From NCBI GenBank assembly GCA_013076295.1, contig RQOL01000772.1, positions 2,108,001 to 2,172,000 on the forward strand: 64,000 nt of DNA, read 5' to 3'. Shown one piece after another: positions 46,601-58,171 of this stretch. Below the pieces are notes generated by a model. It was not told where the DNA came from, searched no databases, and worked only from the letters and a program-made list of their open reading frames with translations. How positions within the stretch are numbered: the first letter of the stretch is position 1; every line of letters begins with the position of its first letter. Made by a program: the position numbers and the translations under genes. The DNA is from Sanderia malayensis. Lineage: Eukaryota; Cnidaria; Scyphozoa; Semaeostomeae; Pelagiidae.

Positions 46601-49600
46601 TACAGGCAAAATCCCTGACACATCTGTGATGAGTGATGCAACTTCTTCAGCTTCAACTTCAGCTGGTTCAACTGGGGCTGTGGTAACAGACACTGCAACA
46701 CAACCAGGTTTGCTCCACTCCTTTCTTTTAATTTGTGTTACCGTAATGCTTCGATTAAGCGCCCCCCTTCTTTTAAACGCCCCCTCGAATAGAAGCCCCT
46801 AAAATATCAAAAAATTTAATAAACACCCCACCGTTTAATCGAGGCATTACAGTATATTAATTCTTTAATCTGTGCTTATATTACGCTCTTTTTCCTCAAA
46901 GCTTTTTCTCATATTTAACTTCGGCTCATTTTTATTTATTCTTGTTCAATCGCTTTTCTTGAGTACTTCAATTACCTTTTAATTATTTTTAGTTGACCCA
47001 AAGCCAAGCGTTGAGGTTGTCACTGAGAAATATGAGCCTTGGAGCGACTGGAGTGAGTGCAACACGAAATGTGGATCAGGAAGTCAGATAAGAGTGAAGC
47101 CTTGTAAAGTTGCTTATCAAGATGCATGCACGCCCATACAACAGAGTCAGCCATGCCAAGTTGCAGTGCCATGCGCAACTGCACAAATTGGTATGCATTT
47201 TTATCACATTCAGACTCAGTACATTAATTCTTTTTACAAGTCACAGTAATTCATATGCAGTTACATACCTATATAAGGGCATTTAAGGGCACTAGCATTT
47301 GTCCTTATTCCACCACCTGCGGAGAAGTCCTTTACCCTCGGAGAAACCCTACGCGGAGGAGCATTTAATTTATAGGAGTTTCAATTCAATGCAATCTAGT
47401 TGGAAGTTTGTTCAACTGGGGGTGAACCATAGAGATAGGATATAATATACACTAGAGTGCGAACCAGGCCCCGGGCGGTGACGCAGTTTGGACGCCATCT
47501 TGTTGGAGGCTCATTTCAGAATTTCACGGTCTGAACCCTTATACTTTGAACAAGAATTACGTGGATATTACGATTGCTTAACCTCAAATAAAGATTGGAA
47601 CCTTCATAATATCATAGTCGGTTTAAAATATTGAAGTTTTGTTGTTGGATCGAATGTATTACTACTATTTTTAGAAAGACGGATTTCCATTTTACCAACT
47701 GCCCCCAAATAGGGTAAATTAAATGTCAATCGATTGGAAATGATCTCCTGAGTATGAATCTGCAATAATATTCACAAAAGATCCCCGCATTTAAAAGATT
47801 TTAGCAATATTTTTACTTGTGCCCACCTTTAGTTGCTGTCGATTTGTGATTTGTTGGTGTTAGGCCCCCGATAACAAGGGGCATAACTTTTGAATGCGGG
47901 GGTGTTTCTCCAATTTTATTGCAGATTCGTACTCAGGAGGTCATTGCGTATCGATTGATATCTAATTTACCTAGTTTGGGCGTCGTCCGTAAAATACAAA
48001 TTCGCCCGTACTTCGTATCGCAAAATGCCAAGGCCACTGTTTTCATACAGCACTCCACAGCAAAATATGGTCTTCTGGAAATAGTAGTAATACATTCGAC
48101 CCACAAATAAAACTTTAATATGTTGAACCGACCATGATTTGAGGAACATTTGAGTATTTATTTGATCTTCAGCAACAATAATATCCACGTATTTTACATT
48201 TGAATTATAAGGCTTCAGACCGTAAATTTCGTCCGCGAGCCTCCAACAAGATGGCCGCCAATGCTTCAACTTTTGTACACTTAGTGAGCATAAGTTACGC
48301 ACCACCCGATGAAAAATGGCGTCAAAAAGTGGCCCGAGGCCTATGCAAGAAAATTTACATCACAATATATAAATAACAAATGGGTTTCAATAGCGAATTT
48401 CTTTAGTAGAAATATACTCAGAATTTCATAAATTTTCAAATGAAAACATAATTTAAAGTATACCATATTGTTTTATAATAATATTAAAAGAAAACTGCGA
48501 AGAGGTTCCTTGAAAAATTTCCACAAAAATTTATTGAAGTGGAGTAATTAAATCGCCAATAATTATAATTTCTTTCACTCAAAGCCACGCAAATTCTCTC
48601 TCATTTAAAAGAGAAAGTTTTCAAATTTTGAAAAACACAAAAATTTTTCATGTAACTGTCTTGACCTGTTATAATTTTCAGTCTCAGTCTTTGTTTATCA
48701 TTTGGGAAGCACATGTTTTTTTCTCAAATTTCAGAGTGGGTTTTAAAAAATAAAATTTTTGTTCACTTCAGAAAGTATTAAGCCCTTGAAAAGTATATCA
48801 AATTATAGTATTTGAAACAAATTATAGGAATATACATGTTGGAATTTTTGTTATGGCGCTTCAGCTTCTTTTTTTTACTCTTAAATAAAAAATTACGGAA
48901 AAATAGGTTTTGTCAAATCACATTCCTAAAATGATAAACAAAGACTAAATCTGAAAATTATAACAGGTCAAGACAGTTACATGAAAAATTTTTGTGTTTT
49001 TCAAAATTTGAAAACATTCTCTTTTAAATGAGAGAGAATTTGCGTGGCTTTGAGTGAAAGAAATTATAATTATTGGCGATTTAATTACTCCACTTCAATA
49101 AATTTTTGTGGAAATTTTCCAAGGAACCTCTTCGCAGTTTTCTGTTATTATTATTATAACACAATATGATATACTTTAAATTATGTTTTCATTTGAAAAT
49201 TTATGAAATTCTGAGTATATTTCTGCTAAAGAAATTCGCTATTGAAACCCATTTGGTATTTATATATTGTGATGTAAATTTTCTTGCATAGGCCTCGGGC
49301 CACTTTTTGACGCCATTTTTCATCGGGTGGTGCGTAACTTATGCTCACTAAGTGTATTGATGCGTCAATTGGAGTGCGCACTCTAGTGTATCTTATATCC
49401 TATCTCTATGGGGTGAACAAAGCAATTTGTCATGGATCCAGATGTTTTGCTCGTCATATAAGGTGTTCTACTGGGCGTTCACTTGATCGAGATGTTACTA
49501 CAGTGTGGTTCTATCCATCACATGTCATAAAACGTATATTTCTGTTTCTTTTAGTTACACAGCCACAAGTCGCCCAAACCGTTCAAGCAGTTACAAGTCC

Positions 49601-49757
49601 TCAATTTGCGTCCACACCCTGTCGCTCAACTTGCAGTTTGGATTGTGATCCTGCCTCTTGTCCTCTTTCATGCTGCGCAAGCAACGTCAGGAAAAGTCAC
49701 ATTACTAAAATTGGCAAAAAGAACAGACGAAAGAATAAAAAGAAATCAAAAAATTAA
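43615..49757 (+). CDS. Secreted protein with AbfB-like beta-trefoil units and a thrombospondin type 1 repeat
   Basis: Seven exons: 43615-43684 (signal peptide, FNIIGLCFLAAYFSVCAA), 44038-44286, 44746-44994, 45554-45835, 46171-46707, 46993-47190, 49555-49757. SFESIKYPGYFIAA, IFSLEGHLYEFV, SLESVKYPMFYLQRSG and ATFHLKPYITGKNTYF follow the 'S-x-YPGYYLR' pattern of AbfB (arabinofuranosidase B) beta-trefoil repeats; there appear to be about two trefoils. A Ser/Thr-rich linker precedes YEPWSDWSECNTKCGSGSQI, a clear TSP1 repeat (W-x-x-W, C-x3-C-G). The last exon adds a Cys-rich segment (CRSTCSLDCDPASCPLSCC) and a Lys-rich C-terminus. No glycosidase catalytic domain is seen, so a carbohydrate- or matrix-binding role is inferred. 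I do not know a named orthologue. Confidence 0.75.
45046..45400 (+). mobile_element. 5'-truncated non-LTR retrotransposon (LINE) 3' end
   Basis: In an intron of the AbfB-like gene, VLWNIPISYRGPKTWNRLGL then LQTFKKRLKCRELPF and a stop reproduce the C-terminal tail typical of CR1/L2-like reverse transcriptase proteins. A short 3' UTR and an (ATGAA)n-like tail at about 45360-45395 follow. Confidence 0.7.
46739..46857. mobile_element. ~120-bp MITE, GCGCCCC family
   Basis: TACCGTAATGCTTCGATTAA and TTAATCGAGGCATTACAGTA are inverted ends. The interior has AAGCGCCCCCC-like runs, linking it to the MITE cluster at 34.3-36.1 kb. Confidence 0.7.
47428..49410. mobile_element. Composite foldback element with 8-bp target duplication
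   Basis: Ends CATAGAGATAGGATATAA and TTATATCCTATCTCTATG are inverted, with TACACTAGAGTGCG just inside each. GGGTGAAC at 47420-47427 is repeated at 49411-49418. Inside lie two adjacent hairpins: 47470-48275 (GCCATCTTGTTGGAGGCTC against GAGCCTCCAACAAGATGGC) and 48280-49355 (TAAGTTACGCACCACCCGAT against ATCGGGTGGTGCGTAACTTA) with arms of roughly 400-450 bp. No protein is encoded. It fills most of the 2.4-kb last intron of the AbfB-like gene. The 8-bp duplication suggests hAT, P or Mutator-type mobilisation. Confidence 0.88.
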
Positions 49758-50143
49758 GGAACATTATTTTCTGTGACCTTGAGAAACCTTCCGTTTTCCT
49801 TCCTGCAATACATTCGTCTTTGTAACTTGTTTCTTTTCTTAATATTAATTCAATAAACTTCTTTGTCCATATAATTCACAATAATTTTTTTGTTAATTAG
49901 TAGTTTTGTATCTAATAAATTAACCAATTGTGTCAACGTTGTTGAGTTTTCTGTGCTATGAAGCGTATAATGGTATGATAAAAGCATATTGCTGCAGTGT
50001 AGAAGTTCGTGGCTTTATTTCATTGGACTCACTGCTTTGTCAATTAATTATTAGAACAAAAGTAACACAAGCTTCTTCCAGTTCGTGTCTCAAAGTGGTC
50101 TGTTTTCCCATTAAACTCATTTTAGGTTCACCAATTTCATGTC
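49758..50143. other. 3' UTR of AbfB-like gene and tRNA upstream region
   Basis: AATAAAC at about 49852 is the likely poly(A) signal of the upstream gene. Nothing else was recognised. Confidence 0.5.
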
Positions 50144-50215
50144 GGTCCTATGGTGTAATGGTTAGCACTCTGGACTCTGAATCCAGCGATCCGAGTTCAA
50201 ATCTCGGTAGGACCT
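50144..50215 (+). tRNA. tRNA-Gln (anticodon CTG)
   Basis: A complete 72-nt cloverleaf. The acceptor stem GGTCCTA pairs with TAGGACC, and T is the discriminator base. The A box is TGGTGTAATGGTTAGC, the anticodon arm CTGGACTCTGAATCCAG carries anticodon CTG, and the T arm CCGAGTTCAAATCTCGG has a perfect B box. The sequence is nearly that of animal tRNA-Gln(CTG). A TTTT terminator lies about 20-25 bases downstream (near 50238-50245). Confidence 0.96.
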
Positions 50216-50516
50216 TATATTTTAATGTCTTGTGTTTCAATTTTTTCTTTGTTTGTTTCTCAGAAATTCGCTTTTTGTTATTTTCCGTGTCAGTGGATGC
50301 ATTGTTTCCCATCTATTCTACCATATGCATGAAAGAGAAAGGTTGGAAACTCTGAATTCCCCAATTACGACTATATTTTCTTCTTTTGTTGTGTGTGGCC
50401 ACCTGTATTTTATTTTCAATGCATGAAATTCACATTGAATTTTGGAATAAAAGTCTGCTCCCTCCAGGGATCCAGCATTACTCAGCATTTTTATCCAGAA
50501 GAAAGCCAAGGCCAAG

Positions 50517-51722
50517 ATGGAGTCTTTACGTTGTCCCCCTCTCGTCAGCGCAAACTGGCTAAAAAGTGAGATGATGATAAAGCAGGACTACAAGTCTAAC
50601 ATCCGAATTCTAGATGCTACTTGGGATCTGCCAATGTTCAAAAGAAACTTTGTGCAAGAACACAATGATAAAAGAATTCCTGGGGCAAAATATTTCAGGT
50701 AGGCGTGATAGGCCGCAAGGCATTTTTTAAAAATGGATACTCGGGGAAAGACCTTACCGAAAATGCAGACTTTTAGACTTTCAGATATTGTAGCTAAATT
50801 AATTAGAACAGGTTATCTGCATTATAGCTTCTCATTTTGAATTTAATTAAATATCATAAAGTCTGTTGTTTTTACTTCTAGTTTGGACGAATGTCGGGAC
50901 AAAACATCGGGTCTGCCAAATATGCTTGCAAAACCAGAAGATTTTGCAAAATATGTCCAAGATCTAGCTGGAATAGAGAATGATCACCACATTGTACTCT
51001 ATGACAACAGTGAACGATTTGGTTTATTCTCTGCCCCAAGAGCTTGGTTTGTTTTCAAAGTTATGGGACACGAGAAAGTGTCTATTTTGGACGGGGGCTT
51101 GCCTAATTGGGTAAAAGAAGGTTATGAAACTGTCTCTGGGGGGTATAAAGATGAGGAAAACTACCCTCGTAAGGATTGGTTTTAAATTTATAATTTAATT
51201 TTTTTAATGAATTTTAATGAAGACTTTTATTAATTAATTGTCACACATTGCTCTGAATCGTCCATTTCTATTATTTTAGCTGCTTCAACTAAATATGTAC
51301 CAAAGTATCGGCCAGAATTAGTGAAAGAAATGGCATTTATGAAAGCAAATAGTCAGAGTGCCAGCCCAGTGCAAGTTATGGACGGTCGTCCCAATGGAAG
51401 ATTCCGAGGAATAGCACCAGAACCAAATCCAGCCATACCAAGTGGTCATTTTGCAAATGCTTCAAATTTGCCTTTCTTTGAATTATTCAATATGGAAAAG
51501 AAAGTAATGAAGCAACCAGATGAGATCCTTGAAGTATTCAAATCTTTTAAAATTGATCTTGACAAAGATGTCATCTCTTCTTGTGGCACTGGAATTGCTG
51601 CCTCCACTTTGGCATTTGGTGCTTTCTTCTCCAAGGGGAAAGAAGTACCATTGTACGATGGATCTTGGACTGAATGGGCAACTAAAATGCCAGAGTTGAT
51701 CATTTCTGAAAAAGAATCTTGA
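50517..51722 (+). CDS. MPST: 3-mercaptopyruvate/thiosulfate sulfurtransferase (two rhodanese domains)
   Basis: Exons: 50517-50699, 50881 to about 51170, 51281-51722; about 305 residues, the family's size. The N-terminal rhodanese domain (VSANWLKSEM, RILDATWDLP, RIPGAKYF, HHIVLYDNSERFG, VSILDGGLPNWVKEG) lacks a catalytic Cys, as in the family. The C-terminal domain has QVMDGRPNGRFRG, IPSGHFANASNLPF and the active loop SSCGTGIAAS. The loop CG(S/T)G is nearer to MPST than to thiosulfate sulfurtransferase, whose loop has CRKG. MPST makes persulfide and hydrogen sulfide from 3-mercaptopyruvate. No clear mitochondrial presequence at this start. Confidence 0.9.
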
Positions 51723-52220
51723 CTGTCATAAAATTTGAACTCTTGTGGCTTTGATAAACTTGATAAATTTTAATACTTAATAATGATAATAATACTTAAG
51801 TAGCTTGAAGGTGGAGCAAGAAATTGAAAATTTGTAGCTGTGTTTAGCTTTTTATTCAAATTATTCAATGAGCGATAAACAATTCAAGTTACTATCAGAA
51901 AAATTTTACTCTGGCCTTGCTCTTCCATTATATCGTGCAAAACGAAGATGCCAAATTGACATCGTGTCGGGAGCGGCAAATATTTCACAAAACTCAATGC
52001 TTTCGCGTCATCACCAGCTTAATTCTCCACACGAGATAAATCAAAACACTTGAAAAGATGAAATTTTCGTGAGCAAGTCTTTGAACTCAAGGGATGAAGT
52101 AATCTTTGGTTTCAGAGAGCAGCCAATGACAGGGCGATGAATAGACAATTGCCCCGCCCTTTTCGGGACGCACCCTGACATCTGCGGTGGGGCGCATGCA
52201 AAAGGGACTCGCAATTCAAG
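51723..52220. other. 3' UTR of MPST and promoter of SAM/zinc-finger gene
   Basis: A 61-codon frame at 51868-52053 has no family resemblance. The last 100 bp are GC-richer (TTCGGGACGCACCCTGACAT) and lead into a YY1-like CAAGATGGCCGA overlapping the next start codon. Confidence 0.5.
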
Positions 52221-55200
52221 ATGGCCGAATTGGGCAAGACGCATGGAAAAACTTTCGATGAAATCGCTTTCGATAACTTCTTTGCAAGATTTAATCTTGA
52301 GGATATGAAGGAGCCGTTTATCGAAAATGGGTTCAGAACGTGCCGAAGTTTGATGATCGTTACAGATAATGAATTGAAAGAAATTGGATTTAGCTCCCTG
52401 GGTTTGAGGAAAGAATTGCTTGGGGCGGTTGAAGAATGGAAGAAACCCTTAATGCAAGTACTCAGCGCTGGACAACAAAGTAAATATCTTTCTATCTATC
52501 TATCTATCTCTATAATCAGTAAAACCCGCAATGGGTATCACACTTTCATATCATTTATAATATTTAAACAAATGCTTAAGTAAAAATTCATCTATAAAAT
52601 ACTGCGTGAAAATAAGTGAAATTTAAATCTTACAGAGCAATCAGACTCGAATTTATAGTCAGCTGTAGATTTGTTTTTTTTCTTCAGACAAACAACCCAA
52701 GACCCCAACTTCTGCTCAATCACCATCCGAACCCACACAACAACAAGGGGACATCAAAGCTTCGCCAGAATATACACAAGCCCCCCAATCATATACACCA
52801 CAACAAGCACAATTCGCCTCTCCTGGTAGCGTCAAAAGAGGTATTAAACAGGCATTTGTTTTATTCATATTCACTAGGCCAACCTGAATTAATTATCGTT
52901 TTATATGTCCGTCTTTCAAGGCGAAGGGTGTTAAGCTATTTTCGGCCTAACACTATTTTCTCTACCGTAAAAGGTATATTGCCGTGAATCGTTTGCCAAT
53001 TTTTTTCGGAAACCAATATTGAAAATAATAACATGCGATATCAGTTAAATATCTTAAATTCCATCCCCTAATACAATCAGACTGCGTGTTGTAACACCTT
53101 GTCAAGCTTATTACAGCAATGTTTATTCATGTTAAAATTGGTCTTTTTCTCCAGATTCATTAACCGGCACTCCGGGGCTATCTCCTGGCATTCGTGCCCT
53201 GGCCGCTGTTTCAGATAAGTTCCACAGAATCAAACGAAATGAAACATGTCCATATCCAGAGTGCACATGGGCTGGGCTTTCCACCCATTTTCACTGTCTT
53301 GTCTGCTCTACATTTCATACAAACAAGGTATACATTTCTTGCATTATATGTTGTATTTATTTAACATGGTTGCTGAAGAAGTTCACTGCAAATTGCCAAG
53401 ATTCTTCCTGACTGACAAGCAAGTCTTCTTTTCACGAAGGCATCAACATGATATGCCCCTGTAAACTTTGTCTTTCATTTGGTATCTCACCAATTTGTGC
53501 AGACTATCCAAGAAGTGAAATGTCTTAAATAATCTGGGTGCAATAGTTGATACAAGGATACACCAGGGCTATTGCTTTACGCAATTGAAAACCAATGATA
53601 AAAACGTAAGCAAAAAAACCCACACCAAAGCAATCCTATGTTCAATACTTAGACTGAAAGAATTCGAAGACACATTCAAAGGCACGAAGTTGGTGAATCT
53701 GCACACGAATTAGACGAATATCAGAGAGTAAAACGTGAGAATTTCTTCATATTCAGTGCAAAGGAATGCCCGGAGGCATGCAAATATAGCGAGGAAGGTG
53801 TTCGCCACCTTCACTGCAAGCACTGTGAATGGAGAACTAAGAAGGTGACCCTATCCTTTCTAAATTATAAAGACAGAGGGCATCACTTGTATGCTATGAT
53901 GCGAATAGCACCAATAAACAGCATTGCTTAGCATTGATCAAGCATTGTGTGAAAGCTGATCAGTAATAAGAGATGCCCTTTCCATCCAGGCAGCCATAAA
54001 GCCACACTGTTGCTGTGATTAATCCTAAGCTTGGTTCAAACCCACTCCCTTTCAAACGTTTTTGGCTGCTTAAATTCACTGGTGTATCCTTGTGTTTATG
54101 AAGGCACCCCGATGTTGCAAGGAATATTTCTAAATAGAAAATTGTAGCAACAGTGTGATTTTAAATTTGTTTTGCGTCAAAGAAAAGGTTGATTGACAAT
54201 TGTTGTTCTTGCTTCTTTTTTGTTTACCATGGAAACTACCCAGCTGTTGATCTAAGTCATGCTTCAACTACTTAAGTTTACTGTAGTCCTCTTGTAAAAC
54301 CTTTAAAATTATTAATTATTGAAGCAAAGCAATATTGTCTAATCAACCTTATCTCTGATTTGCAAACAACTACTGCCTGGATGTTATTTTTACTTGCATG
54401 ATTTAAAATTAACCTAGATCGTACAAATGCGCCGTCATCTAAAGGCCCACGAATCTCCAAAAGATGAACCAGATAGCGACAGGAAATTAGAGGAATATTA
54501 TCTGGTGAAAGAAACACAATATGTAATTTATAACAAGCATTGTCCAGAAATGTGTAAATATGCCCAGCAAGGCATCAGGCACATTCATTGTAAGCATTGT
54601 AATTGGAGAACACAGAAGGTATCTATTGTTAGCTGAGTCCAGTTTGTCAGACTTCAGGCTGGACTTTATCTGTTTTATGACAGTGTAACTATTTTTGTGT
54701 GCAAAGCCCATTAAAAGGATATTCATTGTTTTTTGTTGTATTTTTATAGTTTGACAGCCGCTTACTTGCGCATTTCAAAAGCCATCACGAGAGGCATCTG
54801 TTGCAATATCAAGCAGCACACGGTATTGAAACCGTGGCAACAACTGCTGCCGGCATTCGAACAGTGAGCCCTCTACCCACTATGGCAGTTCAAGAAGGGA
54901 GTGGGGAGCAAAGAGCGAATCAAGATGCTGCATCCCTTCCAAAGCCCCCAAAGTTGATGAAAATGGAGATGGGGGAAGGTGAGGCAGCAGCAATAGCTGT
55001 TCATTTGCAACAGCAAGGTGGCTTTTTAAATCGGCCTAATCTGGGTACTGAGGACGAAAGTGCTGATGCAACTGCAATGCTGGAGACAGAACTCGCATCT
55101 ACCGGGTATGTTGTATGAGTTTTTGAAATTATACCCACGTTGCACAATATGAATACAATCAATCTCGATTTCAATATAGCTCACTGTCCGTTATGGCTAG

Positions 55201-56123
55201 CTAAAAAAAACCTTCCTCTTGATCAGCTGTTTTATTATCAAATTTGTTCCCAGTTTAAATTCCCGCTACAGTGAGAAGATATTTGGTCCCTTCTGAGTTC
55301 ATTGTATTGCGATTTCATAGCGCGGGGTCTTTTCCGTAGCAATCGTCCCATTTCGTCTTTGTCTTTCATTGTGAAAACAACATGGCTCAACCTGAAAAAC
55401 AAGTTTCTTAGGGTCTGTTTATATGAGCCCGCTTACCGGGCCAGCTCACTAAGCGAGATCTCACCTCCTCCCCAAATCCTATGCAAAATTTTTTTTTTGT
55501 TCATATGAGAAAGCGGGCTGGCCCGCCAGGTGAGATCTCACTGGAGCACTACCGAGACCTCGGCAAGCGGGCTGGAAATTTTCCCATATGAACACTCCAT
55601 ATAGACAGGCCCTTAATTGCGTGATCTTACTGTGTATTCCATGTCCCTTTTCAGCAAATTTAAATGCATGGTGTGCGGGGACAGGCAGGGACTTCGCACT
55701 GCGCTATTCCGAGAACAGAAGGGACGAAATGGACCAGTGGATTGGAACAAAACCAAACAGCTATTCGCTTATCACCACATCAAGACAACCCAACCTGCAA
55801 ACCAATTCATCTGCCAGAAACATATGGATGAATTCATCTACTTCTCAAGAGCCTACCTGAGCTTATGGAGTTGTACAACAATGGCGCATGCCCAGCCCGT
55901 TCATCACCAACAGCAACAACAACAGCATGCAATTGTCACAGGGAGCCACGAAGTAGCAACAGCTACTGAGGTGACTCAGAATGCGCTGGTTCAAGCCATG
56001 CCCGCCGTATCCACAGTCCCTGTTTACATGATGTTGAATGAACATTTGAATGAGCAGTTTCATAAACAGGCCAACCAAGAAGTTGACGAAGGAGAAGAGG
56101 ACCAGGGGGTCGAACAAGAATAG
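52221..56123 (+). CDS. SAM-domain protein with tandem Castor-like zinc fingers
   Basis: Exons: 52221-52479, 52687-52840, about 53156-53327, about 53650-53844, about 54418-54619, about 54751-55106, about 55655-56123. The N-terminal SAM domain reads FARFNLEDMKEPFIENGFRT then LKEIGFSSLGLRKELL. After a Gln/Pro-rich linker come three related C2H2-variant fingers: CPYPECTWAGLSTHFHCLVC...H.QRHE, CPEACKYSEEGVRHLHCKHC...H.KAHE and CPEMCKYAQQGIRHIHCKHC...H.KSHH. The C-P-x-x-C...H-x-H-C-x-x-C arrangement resembles the paired-finger style of Castor (CASZ1), but I would not call it an orthologue. A further Cys/His exon (KFKCMVCGDRQGLR ... CQKHMDEF), then polyglutamine and an acidic tail. Likely a nuclear DNA-binding regulator. 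Confidence 0.7.
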
Positions 56124-57066
56124 CACCAAGCGTATGTTTTAACATCTCCGTCTTAACGTGTGATCTATGTATCTGATTTATTGCTAAGCTTATCCATATA
56201 AGTATATATCTATAATCTATATACCTGATATATCAGTTAGGGTATGATCGTTATTTTGCTCAAGGTGGGGAGGAAGTAAGAGTGCTATGTTTAAAAGGGG
56301 GCTGGGTTATCCGCGGGTTCATAAAAGCTTTCGGGTCTTATCAAATTACGATTTTATGTTTATTAGATTATTATTCAGTAAATCGTTGATAATATAATAA
56401 CATTGACTTAAATGTTTCTTTCTTAAAGGTATTCTTTGGATTTTGTGAATCGAAACTTTGATAACACTTGCTATACAATTTTAGCTTTGATAATATATTA
56501 TGGCATACTAGAAAGGATAAATAGACAATGTGCTTAATTATATCAGCTTTACTTTGTTGTAACTTACTTGTTATTAGCGTATTTTCAAAAGGTTTTATGT
56601 TATCTTTTGATTTAATGTTTCTGTTTTCAAAAGAAAAGTTTTGTCTTTAGAAATTGTTGTCTTTATTACATAAAGAGTAGAACTTCTCCTGTTTTCATTC
56701 TTTTATTTTCCTATGATATTTTCCGAATTGCTATATTCCTATAATGTTTCTGACATTTCTTTTGGTTTAAGCCTCTTTCTCGTAAAATAAATGTCTTTTT
56801 AAAACGAGGCGAGTGTAGTTACTACCTTAAGAACAGATAGCATAGCTCAAAATTAGATCAAGTAAAACTTGGATTGGACTAATGCTGAATGATTTCGCAG
56901 GTAATAAAAACATGCTTTACAGGCTATAGTATTTGAATTTCACGCGTGAAATAAACAATAGACATTAAATGTATACCATTGCATAGCAAATTGATCAAAT
57001 AGTGCTTACTTTAGCAAGAATAAGAGCGCTGTATCGACTGTACATATTGTAAACGAAGCAATGCTC
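56124..57066. other. Intergenic, nothing recognised
   Basis: Very AT-rich sequence downstream of the SAM/zinc-finger gene. No gene, RNA or repeat was recognised. Confidence 0.5.
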
Positions 57067-57080
57067 GTTGTCTTGGTGAC
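57067..57080 (+). promoter_or_regulatory. Candidate RFX X-box upstream of LRRC43
   Basis: GTTGTCTTGGTGAC fits the imperfect inverted repeat GTNRCC-N0-3-RGYAAC of RFX-bound X-boxes with one or two mismatches. It lies about 80 bp before a probable 5' UTR donor (ACTAAAAGGTAAAG near 57158) and about 1.1 kb before the first ATG of LRRC43, a gene of motile-cilium type in other animals. Confidence 0.5.
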
Positions 57081-57699
57081 GAGGAAGAAAAATATCACGT
57101 GAGAAATTTGACCCCGACGTCTTGGGCTTCCTGGCAAAGTATTTACGAAACTAAAAGGTAAAGTTGATTTTTTTATTCGATGTTTACTTCAGCAAAGAAT
57201 CCATAAAATTTTAATTACACAAAAAGAAGTATTTCAGTTATGGGATCGTGTTTTTTCATATTATGACCTCCTGGGTAAAGATAACCAGTGGAGAATTTTC
57301 GTGCGCTTTGAAACCTTACACACCATTCTTTTCTTTATTATTGCATGGTTAATATTAGTAAGTTCTGAGTTATGCATGCAAAGGAATGTATTTAGGGAAT
57401 TTGCTTAAAGTTGCTATAAAAGGTCTTATATGAATCGCATGCTAACAGTCGCAACAATTATGAAGTGTTGATGATACACAGAGAAGTCGCTCAGGAAGTC
57501 CAAATTCTGCTTTTACTGCATGTTAAACTGTTTATGTCGATAATTCTAGACAGACTGCATATGCACCTATTTTATAAGAAACTATGCAAAATCGTCGTAC
57601 CAGAGTTTCTTAGCTTTAACCTTCTCATGCCCAGCGTCCCAGTTTTCACTCTATTCATTTCCTAAGGCAAAAATCTACAGTCAGATGACGACCAAGCGT

Positions 57700-58060
57700 C
57701 TAGTTCTTGGCGCTTGGACCAGCCCTCTGGACCAACTTTTGAACCAACTGTCCCAGAGAGCTGAAATTTGTCTCAAAATGATCGGAAGGCCCTAATTAGT
57801 AGGTTTTTGTTATTTGTGAGCCATATTTCATTGAATTTCAAAATGCGGATTTTGGATACGACATGTTCACTGTCCTACTACCTGTTTTTCTAGTTTTGAA
57901 ATATTGGCCCTACTGTTTCTCATGAATGGTTTCTTATAAAAAGTGGTTCTCTTTTGCCAAGGATTGTCTCAAAGTTATCGGAAGGTCCGAATTAGTCCAA
58001 GTAGATGTTTTTTTGCTAATACTTCACTCAGTTTAGAAATTTAGACCTCGTTACCGTAGT
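57700..58060. repeat. Two diverged units related to the LRRC43 intronic satellite
   Basis: GTCTCAAAATGATCGGAAGGCCCTAATTAGTAGG at about 57770-57803 and GTCTCAAAGTTATCGGAAGGTCCGAATTAGT at about 57964-57994 match the middle of the ~184-bp unit at 60271-62141 with many substitutions. They lie in the presumed first intron of LRRC43. Confidence 0.65.
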
Positions 58061-58171
58061 TTAGTTAGTGATACATGATGTAACAGACTTGGTGGAGGGG
58101 TTCCTTGAATACTAGCTTAGTTTTAATTTTATTGTTGAATGTTCTGATTTTGATTTTATTTCTAGAGAGAT

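Noticed and set aside
48246..48262. YY1-like site as a promoter inside the foldback
   Set aside because: A mirrored copy exists in the other hairpin arm, so it is part of the element; no transcript evidence.
51868..52053. 61-codon frame between MPST and the SAM gene
   Set aside because: Short, with no splice context or motif.
54218..54240. Second X-box-like GTTTACCATGGAAAC
   Set aside because: It lies in the middle of an intron of the SAM/zinc-finger gene, far from any start, so a chance match is more likely.
57465..57665. 66-codon frame upstream of LRRC43
   Set aside because: No family resemblance; it lies in the presumed first intron and ends before the diverged satellite units.
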